The notes below the pieces were generated by a model. It did no database searches and was not told the DNA's origin. It saw only the letters and a list, made by a program, of their open reading frames with translations. Below, piece after piece: positions 37,601-47,925 of a stretch of DNA of 64,000 bases. Source of the DNA: Zonotrichia leucophrys gambelii (Eukaryota; Chordata; Aves; Passeriformes; Passerellidae); the NCBI RefSeq assembly GCF_028769735.1, contig NC_088200.1, positions 66,160,061-66,224,060 of the forward strand, read 5' to 3'. The position numbers and the translations under genes were made by a program. Every line of letters begins with the position of its first letter. Positions within the stretch are counted from its first letter, which is position 1.

Positions 37601-39265
37601 ATTTTTTTAATCTTTAATATTTCAGGGATTTAATGTCTCCAGTTTAAGGGTATATATTTTCTCTTTTTTTCTTTTTTTTTTTTTTGAGAAAAAAGAGAAA
37701 TTTAAATGCAACATGATACTTGACTTAGAATATTGAATAAATTAGTTGTTTGAAACACTTTTAGAGAAAAATTATTGTAAAGTTTTTTCAAAGATGCTTG
37801 AAAGCTCTCTGAATGATGCTTATTTGCATGTTTGCTGGTTTTAGGAGAAGGAGACCACTAAACTGAATTGAGGCATATGAATTTTTATGAATTTTATATT
37901 ACGCAACTCAGCTTACAGTATGAGCAGTGAAAGCTGGAGTGCTTTTTCATTTTATGGTGGTTTTGCTTTTATTATTTACCTTTTACTTCTGGACACATAA
38001 GTGGGGGACTGATCTGACTGAATAAAGAATCACTGCCTTCAGTAGTGGCTTTCATGTTTTTTGCAGTTATTATGTGGCTCATATGCCTAAAAATAGTTTG
38101 AAATTAGTAGTATCAGCACCAAATTATTGAAAGCAGGAAGTAGAAATGAAAGTTTCTGTGGCACAATGGCCACATCTGGTTTTTCATTTCAGATGTATTG
38201 GGTTGCCTCCTCCAGAACAACACAGGTCTCCCTGAAGGACCCAAAGCAATGGCACAGGTTTTTATTCATGCACCAGAGTTAGTTAGCAGCATTTCAGCTA
38301 CTGATTACTTTAGGTACACCCTGGGAGGCTGTGAAGGACAGAAATCAGTTTTTAAATGTGTCCCAGTGCTACTGCCTGTGGTATCTGTTGTAGTTATGTG
38401 TAGCTCATAACTACAGTTGTTCAACTGGCTACTGAGTTAAATACATTTTGCAGGGAAGGCTCCAAGTAAACGCACCGTTGGTTTCATGCCATACCTAAAA
38501 ATCAGTAGAAAAGGGATTCTTGAAGACTAGAAAAGATCTAGCAATGTAGAATCTAAAACCAGAATTCTGAGATGTAGAGGAAAACTTTAAATAAAGTGCA
38601 TGAGTTCTTAAATACTTGTGAGTGAAAACCAAGCAACATTTTCTCTTTCAGCAAATGCTATTTCAGGATTTTTTTGGAGGATTTCAGATCTTATGGAAAA
38701 TGCTCATAAAGGGAGATAACACAAAAGAGATTTTGTTTCTCATAGTCTCTTTTATGTTAAAAAAAATGTCAGAAAACTGTGTATCAAACATATGATTCTA
38801 CACATATAATATCACCTGTGCAGAGAATGCAATTTAAACCTGGAGTGTTTGAAAGGTCAGAGTTAAAAGATGCTCTGCAGAATTTTTGGGTTCAGAAGCT
38901 GTCATGTAGAAGCTAAAGCTGAACAATTTTGTCTCCCCCTGCACCGGAAGGCAAAGCATAATGCTGAAGAATTACACTTCACTCACTATGATATTACCAA
39001 GTAAACCCTGGAGGGAAAGAAAGGAAATTTCATTCTAGACTGTTTCAAGTTATATTTCTCTTGTATTCAGGTGATGAGCTAGCAAACTAGCCATCCTTAT
39101 CATTATTGTTGTCGTCATTTTTATTATGATTATTTTATTACGTTGACAAGAAAAAAGAAATAATGGTAAAAAAAACTGGATGCTTCAGTTCTGGGGAAGA
39201 CAAGCAGATAGCGGAGAATGGTTTAGTTTTTCTGTGCCTTCTCTGGTGTGTGCTTTTCTCACTGT
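34683..39265. other. Unique AT-rich intron before PRR16 exon
   Basis: No recognised gene or transposon. It contains a T26 run at 36715-36740 and an inverted pair TTTCTCTTTTTT (37658-37669) / AAAAAAGAGAAA (37689-37700) around a T-rich loop. Confidence 0.55.
36715..36740. repeat. Poly-T run (26 bases)
   Basis: Uninterrupted T26. No element recognised beside it. Confidence 0.95.
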
Positions 39266-39287
39266 TCTCACTCTGGCTATTGTGCAG
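39266..39287 (+). promoter_or_regulatory. PRR16: Splice acceptor of PRR16 coding exon
   Basis: A pyrimidine-rich stretch beginning near 39250 leads into TGTGCAG, with the AG at 39286-39287. The coding phase changes from meaningless to the PRR16 frame exactly at 39288 (codon GTG). CTCAC-type branch-point candidates occur around 39258-39272. The boundary agrees with the known phase-0 junction between the N-terminal exon and the exon starting at the VVDQIDTL motif. Confidence 0.85.
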
Positions 39288-40040
39288 GTGGTTGACCAGA
39301 TTGACACACTGACATGTGATCTGCAGCTGGAGGATGAGATGACAGACAGCTCCAAAACAGACACCCTGAACAGCAGCTCCAGCAGCACGACGGCCTCCAG
39401 CCTGGAGAAGGTGAAGGTGCGGGGCAGCGCGCCGCTCATCAAGCCGCCCGCGCACCCCTCCGCCATCCTCACCGTGCTGCGCAAGCCCAACCCGCCGCCT
39501 CCGCCGCCTCGCCTGACGCCCGTCAGGTGCGATGAGCCCCCCAGGCTGCCTCCCTTGGCCAACCCGCTCAAGACCAATGGCACCCTGCTGCGGAACGGGG
39601 GCCTGCCCGCGGCGCCGGGCCGCGTCCCCAACGGAGATGTGTGCTGTGTGCCCAGCAGCGGCCTGGAGAAGGTGGTGATGCCGCCGCACAGGGCGGAGAA
39701 GGAGCGGTGTGCCCAGGCCGGAGCCAGGGAGCGAGTGCGGTTCAGCGAGAAGGTGCAGTACCACGGGTACTGCCCCGACTGTGACGTTCGCTACAACATC
39801 AAAAACAGAGAGGTGCACTTGCACAGCGAGCCCGCCCGGGCTGCGGGAAAGCTGCCACACCAGTGCCCTCCTCTGCCGCCTCCTCCACCTCCACTGCCTC
39901 CATTTCTTCTGGAAAATGGAGGGTTGGGGATAAGTCCCAGTAATAGCTTTCCTCCTCCAAGACCTGCAACTGTGCCTCCACAAACTGCGCCAAAACCCCA
40001 GAAGACCATCTTGAGGAAATCAACCACTACAACAGTGTGA
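39288..40040 (+). CDS. PRR16: PRR16 (Largen), terminal coding exon
   Basis: This exon encodes the C-terminal 250 residues of proline-rich protein 16 (Largen); the human protein is about 304 residues, so only about 50 N-terminal residues are missing. Largen is described as a regulator that increases cell size by promoting translation of selected mRNAs, including ones for mitochondrial proteins, independently of mTOR and Hippo signalling. In exon-residue numbers: VVDQIDTL opening and acidic LEDEMTD (1-20); serine/threonine-rich linker (21-39); conserved PPAHPSAILTVLRKPN followed by six prolines (53-74); conserved RERVRFSEKVQYHGYCPDCD with a CPDC pair (147-166); a second polyproline run (194-205); C-terminal KPQKTILRKSTTTTV. 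The last four residues (TTTV) fit a class I PDZ-binding motif, an inference. The frame is intact and ends in TGA at 40038. The middle is unusually GC- and CpG-rich compared with the flanking intron. Confidence 0.95.
   Translation: MVDQIDTLTCDLQLEDEMTDSSKTDTLNSSSSSTTASSLEKVKVRGSAPLIKPPAHPSAILTVLRKPNPPPPPPRLTPVRCDEPPRLPPLANPLKTNGTLLRNGGLPAAPGRVPNGDVCCVPSSGLEKVVMPPHRAEKERCAQAGARERVRFSEKVQYHGYCPDCDVRYNIKNREVHLHSEPARAAGKLPHQCPPLPPPPPPLPPFLLENGGLGISPSNSFPPPRPATVPPQTAPKPQKTILRKSTTTTV
39380..39850. other. CpG-dense block inside PRR16 exon
   Basis: This block is far richer in G+C and CpG than the AT-rich DNA on either side, with runs such as GCAGCGCGCCGC and CCGCGGCGCCGGGCCGCG. It coincides with the coding exon rather than a promoter. 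Elevated third-position GC plus substitutions to Ala, Arg, Gly and Pro suggest GC-biased evolution or an exonic CpG island. No TATA or clear initiator was identified, so promoter activity is not claimed. Confidence 0.7.
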
Positions 40041-40117
40041 AGTATGCCCCTTGTAATAACTCTTTGTTTTTTCCTATATATAAACATAAATAGGTAATGA
40101 GCACTTTCTACTTGAGC

Positions 40118-40123
40118 AATAAA
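40118..40123 (+). terminator. PRR16: Proximal polyadenylation signal AATAAA
   Basis: A canonical AATAAA lies 78 bases after the stop codon. Downstream sequence (AGTGTATTACACCCTGTGTCC) contains TGT-rich elements, so a very short 3'UTR form is possible. Use of the site is not shown by the sequence. Confidence 0.35.
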
Positions 40124-41824
40124 AAGACCCAGTGTATTACACCCTGTGTCCAGTGAAGTGGCATAAAAATCACATGGTAAGTACAAAGAAGAATACTTGT
40201 TGGTCTTACCCTTTTGGCAAAGGGTGCTGGAAAAATACTCATTCTTTAGCACTGATGTTGTAAACATCTGTAGCAGTTTCTTATTTGTAGCATGGTTTAA
40301 AAGACAATGAAAAGAAAGTTCAGTGTGAAAAACTGCATAGTGATATGTGATAGGTTTCAGTCTGATATAAGGGAATAACTATTTCTCTCCTGGGTTTTGG
40401 GACTTTTCAAATGTCTTTTGATGAAGCCAAGTGGAGTACCAGGTAACAGCCTTACTGAATTCTAGCAAATGCTTTTTTTCTCTTCATGCATGCTTGAGCA
40501 AATTCACTGTATGTGGAGTGGTTGCAGTGGGGGGTAATCACTGGACTCTCAGCAACTTGGTCTTTGGTGGAGAAGTATAATTGAAAAAAATAATTGAAAT
40601 ATGTGTTGGCACGGCTCTGGAAAACCGAGTTGCATTTTGTTTCTCACTGTCTCAGTGCATCGCTCCTGGTGTAAAGTATTGAGTCTGAGATGAGCAGGGA
40701 TTGTCCCATTAAGTTCCCCTTTTTTCTCCATCTGCAAAATGGTAGTGATATTTTATCTCACTGTGCAGTGGCAGTAGGCTGGAAAAACAAAGCCCAGTTC
40801 TGTGTTTTTCACAAAGCTTTTGTCTGGTGCAAATCTTCTTTTTGAAGGCAAAGAAAATGTTGCTTAAGGCCTCCAGGGACATCCACTTAATTCATGTAAA
40901 GAGCTTTGAAGTTGAAAAGCTCTGTGCAATTATGGAGCATTAACATGCAAAACAAGATATTTTACATGTTATCACATTTTGATGGTGAACCCAATTAATA
41001 TTCTTACTAGTTGAAAAAAAGTCCTCAGTGTTTTTAATTATTTTGTGACAGAATATCCTTTTATTCTCACAAAGAGAATTGCAGGGATTTAGTGTTTAAA
41101 AAAAATCCAGTCAATGAATAAATCTGATAAAAAATCTGTTATTTACAAAACATGTACCAAAATAGTCTCAACGGCCAACAGCAAATGCTATATTAAAAAA
41201 AAAAAAAAATGCTTATTTTAGCTGAAGTATAAAAATTACTTTATGGCAAAACAGAAAAAAAATCCGACAAAACAAATTTTGAATTTTAATTTCTATTTAC
41301 ATCTAGTAAATTAAACAGATATTGTGTTCTCCTGTATAGGTATTCTAGTATTTAAACCAAAATAATAAGGATAATTGTAACAAAAGTCCCATCAGATGAC
41401 TACTGTTTGTAAATCTTTGCATTAAGCAAACATTTTATTTTGTGCAAATACACATCCAGGGTCTAAAGCCTCATTAAGTGTTCCCTGCATAAAAGGCAAA
41501 GAAAGGAAATCATCCTAAATTCTTAATCATGCTTTCCCCTCATGCCTGCCATGTGTTTTTCATGATGCACTTTACATTTGGTATTGTTTGACTGTACTTA
41601 ATCCCAGGGGAGCTGCTGCTGAGTGCAGCGAGTCCAGGCTGCAGCAGGAGACAGGAACTCATCCTGCATCTGTGCAGGATCTTTGCTGCCCAGATCAGGA
41701 TTATGGCAGGTGGGTTCTGCTCACGTGCTGGAACTCCACAGCACCTCCCTTGCTCATACATTGAAAACTGCATTTGAAATCACTGGAACAATGTGCAGAC
41801 ATACCCACATTGCATAGCTGTAGG

Positions 41825-41845
41825 ATTTTCTTTTAAAAAGAAAAT
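41825..41845. other. 21-base AT palindrome in the 3'UTR span
   Basis: ATTTTCTTTT (41825-41834) and AAAAGAAAAT (41836-41845) are exact reverse complements around a single A. Probably compositional, but it lies within the presumed PRR16 3'UTR. Confidence 0.8.
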
Positions 41846-42820
41846 TCCTGCTGTCCTTAAAATATCACTGCTCTACAGATCATACACCCGTTATGAGCTA
41901 GTTTAGTATTTTTTTTCATTCTTATGCAAGCTACTGTTTACAAGAAATACAATAATGAAAATAAAATATTGCACATAAAATATTAAAGAAAATAATGCTG
42001 AGTAATTTTAGAGCGTGGTGGTGCATATGTCTTACCTCACTTGACTTGGTTTTTTTGGTATGAGCTCTGACAGCAGAGTGCTGCATTTCTCCTCTGGGCT
42101 TGTCCTAGTCTTGTGAACATGTTAGCACCTCCAGACTGGATGCTTCACTCAGTGGATGTGGACTGACGTACATGTAAATTTCAGTTTTGTTACAGCTATC
42201 AGCTCTGGAAAGCTTAAACAGCATCCAAGTTTCAGCAGTTAATGTTCAGTTTAGGTACCCAACATCTTATATCTCATACTTTGTCTTCTCCTTCAGAAGT
42301 GCTTTCTTGTCTCTTCCCCTACACCTCCTGAGTATCTTCATATGATATGTGCCATGAAAAGATGTGAGTTTTCAAATGCAGTGCTATCTCTGACCAGCAA
42401 TGCAGCTTCCAAATGTAATGGAAAAACATTGTTTTTCAGCAAAGTTTTGCAACCCAGTCTTTCTACAACATGTTCCAAGGTCTCTGTTAAATCATAATAC
42501 AAACATTGAATCAGTTATATTTTAATGAGAATGTCTCTGGCCTGTGCCCCATTGTAAGGTATTTTTGTCAGAGTAATAATTTCACATTAATAACATGTCA
42601 GAATAAAATTAAGGTTAAAACAGGTAAACTTGCAAAATGTGCAAAACAATTAAATTTTGCAGCACTGTTTGGAAACTGGTAATAGAAATGGCGTAGCAAC
42701 AAATGCAGTAGTGTGTTCAGCCAGCAGTATTTTTTACTTTTATATGAGGAATGTAAAGTATGTGAAGCATTTTTGAACACCTGCAAAACAGTGTGCTTCA
42801 CACTTTAGTGAGGAATACGC

Positions 42821-42826
42821 AATAAA
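42821..42826 (+). terminator. PRR16: Distal polyadenylation signal AATAAA
   Basis: Canonical AATAAA followed by a GT-rich element about 17-35 bases downstream. This is the best-formed signal of the series and a plausible end of a 2.8-kb 3'UTR. Confidence 0.35.
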
Positions 42827-42850
42827 CTAACTGGACAGGATGTGTCTGCA

Positions 42851-45739
42851 TTTGTAATGTAAATGTAATATTCTCTGAGATTATATTTAGTGTTTTGCAA
42901 ATATGTTTATACCTGAACAAAATGAATGTCTAGTAGCAGTACTCAGAGCTTTAATTCAGTGTTTGCCGCTCCATCAGTCTGCTGTATGGCTTTAGTTTCC
43001 TAAGTTATTTTAAAATCTCAACTGTCCAGATCTAGGCTTCCCAAATGCAAATAGGAAAGGTTGATTCTATCAGTTTAATGAAGGGAACAAGTTTAGGAAA
43101 GTTAGTATTAAAAAAATGAAAATTACCTTATTTGTAATAATGGCATTCATTAAAAAGGTTAACCCATGGATGCATTGCAAGAAAGGAAAACTTGGAGAGT
43201 AAAATCCAGTAACAGTTCTTTTGAAGGATGCAAGGTAGGAATCTTCAAAAAGATAATGTATCTTTCTGCCGCCTGGTAAAAGTAGTTGTTCTTCCTTCTC
43301 TCTTGTTGTCTGAGTTGTTACACCTCTCATTGCATCATCAATTTTCTTAAAAACAAGAAAAAATTCCAAATTGTCATTGATGGTTTTTTATTATTAAATC
43401 AATATCTTATTTAAAATGTGGTGTGATATAAGTCAAGTACACTACAGCTGTCGTTATTAGCTTTCTTCAGATACTTTGTTTATTGGTTTTGAAGCAGAAA
43501 GAAGTATGACTCCTTTAATTACCAGAGAGATTTTATGTGAATGTTTGCTCAGATCTCTTTCTTTCCGTGTTCTAATTATGGCTTTCCTTTCAGTAATGTC
43601 ACAAACAGTAATCTTACATGTTCATGTAAAATCATACCGTGGCTGCTGTGTCACTTGTCTGATGCAGTCTTAAAGTAGGCATGAGTACTGGGCACATATT
43701 TTTGCACAGGCAGCATTTCTCACACCCCTGTATAAATGCTGTGAGCCGTGCTTTTTCAGGGGCAGTATGTGTGTTTAGAAGCAAAATATCCACTGCTCAA
43801 ACTAGTAATCATATTGAAGGCATAATGCTCACAGGTGCAGAAAGGTCTTGCAAGTGAGGTGTGCACAAAGGCATGTGGTAGAAATGTACGTGGTTAACCT
43901 TGCTAAGAACAATTGCTAGAATACTCAATCTGAAAAAAATATTTGGTATCTGTTACATAAACACATATTTTGTAGGGATATTTGTGATCTATCTCATGTA
44001 ATATCTACATGCTGCAGCCTAAAGTTTCTGTGGCACAGACCACAACTGAAGCAACAGCAGCACCAGCATCGTCAGCAGCCCTGGTGTTACTGGGTCAGTA
44101 TCCTGTGGAGCAATGCTTGCAAGCTGCAGTACAGCCTCATCTTTGGTAACAGTTACATGTTGATGGGATTTAGTCGGCAAAAAGTAGCAGGGATTTTATC
44201 TCAATCACCTGTTTTATGGTGGCTAATAGTCCAACAGAGAAAGTTTCTCCACCAGTCATAATTTTGGAAAGGGATTGTAGAAATCCATCTTGGGATAGCT
44301 CTGGGGAGCACAAGCAAGCTGACTTTCATTTCTGATCCTGGATGCTTGACACGTCTCTTAACTCATGCTGGTCAGAGAGCTCTCCTGTTGGCTGAGCCTG
44401 GAGCTGCTGGGATGGATGGACCTGACCGTGCATCCTGGTGCAGGCGAGAGGCCCGTGCTGGAGTCAGCCAGCGCTGAGCAGTCTGCTCCTGTCCTCCGAG
44501 CCCTCGCTTATTTAGTGAATGGCAATGCTCTTGTTGCTGCACGTGGGAGAGTTGTGTTAAGAAATTGCACCTGCTCCGTGTTCATCAGCTGAGCTGTATT
44601 GTTTCGGTGGTGAAGCACAGCTGGTATTTAAGTTCTCGGTCTTTTGTAATGCTAAATCTTTAGAAATTTTGAAGGAGGGGTTTTCTTACTTTTGAGGTAA
44701 TCGTTCTCCTGTCAGGTTGTACAAATAAGATGAAGATCATCATGCAGTTACGATGAAGGTGGAGTAAAAGTTTTCATACTTTGAGGGATTTGGTTTGTTA
44801 TTGAAGGGCTGTGTATCTTTTGTTGCATGAAAATGGTTTTTATAGGTGGCTGAGAAAAAAGTAGAACATAAATTGCGCCTGATAGCCAGCCAAGAGCAGT
44901 ACTTTGAGGAATGAATAAAACCAGAATCATTCTGCTCCTTGCTTGGGAAAGATAAATACTGCAGGAAGGTCCAGGAATTGCTGCATCTTCTCCTCATGGC
45001 AAGAGGTTTTTTCTTTATTTCCTGAAATATTGGATGTGTATACTACAATTCTTTAAGGAACTTAGTCCAGTCTATCTCATTGTGCTTGTAAATTATATTC
45101 ATGAAAAAAATATTTTTGAAAGAGCTGTCTGATATCTATCACAGCTGTCTCTAGATTTGGATTGCCTGATACTTTGAATAACTTTTCATGCAATCTTGCC
45201 AGCAATAATGGGGAAAATTGCATAAGAAGGGAAAATAATAGGCAAATTTTGAAAAAAACACTTTCAACCAATGTGTTTTAAGTATATTCCTCAGTGTGCT
45301 TACATAATGATAGCAACATCAATATGAGAGCTTGTTTTTCTTTATGTAGCATTCTTAACATTACTTGAAAATCTTGAATTATGAGTTTAATATAATAATT
45401 ACATTAAGTGGTAAGGAAAGAGCCAGTCAGTGACAGAAATTCTCACAGAAGTGCTTATTTCCTTTCCAGTTCAGTACTGATTTTCCTGAGTAAAAGTTGT
45501 GTGTGTTGGTCTCCTTCTTGGACAAATTAGCATGTGAAAACCAGAACATTATGATAGTGTCTTTTTGTATAAATCTCTAACGCCTGCAGGATATTTTAGT
45601 TTTTTTTCTTTGCAAATACAGTGATGATTTGGATGATGTGATGATACAGTCATGTACTGGAATTAAAAGATTGTCTAGGTCCCTATATCCCTTCAAATGG
45701 AGTTTAAATCTCTCTCAACACATCTTGGTAATTCCTGAG
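42851..45739. other. Intergenic, no gene seen
   Basis: AT-rich unique sequence downstream of PRR16. A less AT-rich patch at 44350-44600 has an open frame of 75 codons that I do not recognise and do not call a gene. Confidence 0.5.
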
Positions 45740-46245
45740 CTAAGATCCTTTTTCCCTATTTGTTGACAGTAGTCCTGGTGTTGTATAAACTGACCTGTGA
45801 TCAAAACCCCCAAAAGTCTGCTGGTCACACCAGTCTCTAAGCCAGGTATTTTTCTTCATGATTTTCCTGTTTCTTTCCCTGATTTCCTGCAAAGGGGAGG
45901 ACAGAGGGAACAGAACTGGTACTCCAGATCCCTTGACCAGTTGTCTCAATGCCCTGAGGACCTGATTGACTCTCTGAAGCCCTTGATGAGATTTCATTGC
46001 TGCCTACCTGAAAAGCCAGTAGAGGCTGATAATCAGTGGGCCACACCAGGCTGGGTTTTTTCTTGATGATGGCTCTTACATGGGCCTCAGGGAGGCAACA
46101 CACTCCCTGTGGTGTGGGTCTAGTCAGCGTATTGGGCCCTCCATTCCTTTCAAAAGGGAGTCACCAGTGACTACTGCACTTCTTGTTATTTAATTCAGGA
46201 ACTCATGATGTGGGGTTGGGCTTCCCTGCCTTAGGCAACCTGTCC
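45740..46245 (-). pseudogene. CR1 ORF1 esterase-domain relic
   Basis: CR1 ORF1 carries an SGNH/GDSL-type esterase domain. On the minus strand the block-I motif VVTGDSLLKG is preserved (GDS codons at 46166-46158). It is followed by a TGA stop, then, one frame over, CCLPEAHV.. and the block-III equivalent GSNE (46004-45993), where GTND would be expected. Another frameshift near 45970 leads to a frame containing WLRDWCDQQ and a degraded 'PGLL' block. The terminal histidine motif is lost. At least one stop and two frameshifts make it a dead copy. It faces the opposite way from the CR1 ORF2 relic that starts 150 bases to its right. Confidence 0.82.
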
Positions 46246-46389
46246 ATCCCAGAGGAACTTCAGTCCCCAGTTTCCCTGGTCCCTAGATTCCAGGGCCTCA
46301 TATCGTATTGTATAAGGACAACTGTGAAGGTGAGGCAAGTTGGATGGGAATTCAGTGCAAATCATCAGTCAGGAGAAGAGTGAAGTCAG

Positions 46390-47925
46390 CACCTTGAATT
46401 TTAGGAAAGTAACGTTTCAGCTCTTTGAGAACTTAACCAAGAAACCTAAGAAACTGGGACAGGGGAGCAGAACAGGACTGTAAGGTCTGTCCATGGAGCA
46501 CATCCCCACATTTAGAATAACTGGAAAGCAGAGAAGAGTCAGCATAGATTAATCAAAAACTGCTGGTTAAGCAAAAAGGAAATATGGAAATGCAGAGATA
46601 ATGGAAGTGGAGGCAGATATCCTGGGAAGATTTTAGGGAGAGGTTGCCTAGTTCTGTAGGTGTGAGATGAGGAAGACCAAGGCAGGGAGCTGAACTTGGC
46701 AGGGGATACAAAGAATAATAAGGGCAATAGGTTAATCAGACAGAAAAGGAAGGTCAAAGAAAGTATACAGCCCCTGATTAACACAAACTGGCAAACTGGC
46801 AACAGCAGGCAAGGAGAAAGCTGAGGCACTGAATTTTTTCACTTCAGTCAATGGCCTCCTCTCTTCCCATTCTCAGATGGATGGAAGCTAAGTCTATCCC
46901 ACTGGAAACAAGGATCAGCTCTATGAGCATCGGAAGAACCTGAATGTATCTAAGTCTATGGAATTCAATGGGATGCATCCCAGAGTACTGCGGGAATTGG
47001 CTGCTGCAGTTGCCAGCCCATTCTCCATGATACTCAAAAAGTTGTGGCACTCAGGGGAGGTCCCAGGTGACAGGAAAAAGGGAAGCATTGAACCAACCCA
47101 TCTTAAAAAAGAGTAGAAAGGAGAAGCCTGGGTTCTACCAGCATTCAGTCTCACCTCAGTGCCTGGGAAGGTCATGGAACAGATCCTCCTAGAATGCACA
47201 TGGAAGACAGGAGGGTGATTTGAGGCTGATCAACTTGTGATCTTTTACAGTGCAGAGACTGCATCAGTGGGCAGGGGAAGGGCTGCAGACATTATCTGTC
47301 TGACTCCTGTAGGGCATTTGAGTTGTCTCCAACATCCTTCTTTTGAATTGGAGAGATATGGATAGACTATTCAGTGGAGTAGGAATTATTTGGATGGTCA
47401 CATCCAAGTAAGAGGGAACTGGTCAACAACTTGATGTACAGATGGGGATCAAAGGACACCATGCCATCCAGAGGGACATGCACAAGTTTGGGAAGTGAGC
47501 CCATGGGAAAAACCCATGAAATTCAATAAAGCCAAGTGCAAAATGCTGCACCTGAGTCATGTCAGCCCCCAGTATCCACGTAGGCTGCAGGATGAACAGA
47601 TCAAGAGCTGCCCTGCTGAGGACTCAGGGGGTACTGAGGGATCAGGGTTTGGACATGAGCTGGTGATGTGTGTGCAGAGCCCAGAAAGCCAGCTGTACCC
47701 TGGTCACAGCAAAAGTGTGACCTGTGGGTTAAGGAAAGAGATTCTCCTCCTCTGCGCTGGTGGGACCCCAGCTGGAGTACTGCACCTGCCTCTGAGTCCT
47801 CAGAATGGAAAAGACATGGACCTATGGGAGCAGAAAAGGGCCTCAAAACTGACCAGAGGGAGCAGGGTCCCTGCAAGGAAAGACTGATGGACTTTGCATT
47901 ATTTAGCCTGGAGAAGAGGTAGAGC
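46390..47925 (+). mobile_element. CR1 LINE ORF2 relic, sense
   Basis: Sense CR1 with the reverse-transcriptase region recognisable in order: 'AGCTGAACTTGGCAGGGGAT' (46690), 'GGATGCATCCCAGAGTACTG' (46972), 'TCCCAGGTGACAGGAAAAAGGG' (47064), 'TGGAACAGATCCTCC' (47175), 'TGCCATCCAGAGGGACATG' (47462) and 'AGTGCAAAATGCTGCACCTG' (47535). The stretch that should hold the catalytic FADD box is deleted near 47450-47460. The 3' terminus is missing; homology fades after 'GCCTGGAGAAGAGGTAGAG'. Non-coding relic. Confidence 0.9.

Larger units (their letters stand above)
1..39287 (+). other. PRR16: PRR16 first intron, 3' portion
   Basis: The PRR16 exon at 39288 begins with a splice acceptor in phase 0. No sequence resembling the family's first coding exon (a lysine- and acid-rich N-terminal segment of about 50 residues) is visible upstream on the + strand. 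The stretch is therefore read as intron. A very long first intron is known for this gene in mammals. It is AT-rich, has no long conserved reading frame, and carries the CR1, LTR and SINE insertions listed separately. Alternative 5' exons or enhancers could lie here but cannot be seen from sequence alone. Confidence 0.75.
40041..42850 (+). other. PRR16: PRR16 3' untranslated region (extent uncertain)
   Basis: This AT-rich sequence follows the TGA with no splice signals needed. Several AATAAA signals lie in series (40118, 41117, 41960, 42602, 42821), so short and long forms are possible. The last signal is followed within 20-50 bases by a TG-rich stretch (TGTGTCTGCATTTGTAATG), the expected layout of a functional cleavage site. 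The 3' limit is inferred from that signal only. Confidence 0.45.

Noticed and set aside
38193..38410. Possible alternative exon with acceptor TTTTTCATTTCAG just upstream of the PRR16 exon
   Set aside because: The acceptor looks good, but there is no convincing donor at the end of the open frame and the peptide shows no relation to PRR16.
39138..39983. 281-codon open frame on the minus strand opposite PRR16
   Set aside because: It is a shadow of the GC-rich PRR16 coding exon: few stops arise in GC-rich DNA, and the residues are Arg/Gly/Ala-rich without any known domain.
44365..44592. 75-codon open frame in a GC-richer patch
   Set aside because: Unrecognised, short, and without splice or promoter context; could be a worn retroelement but I cannot name it.
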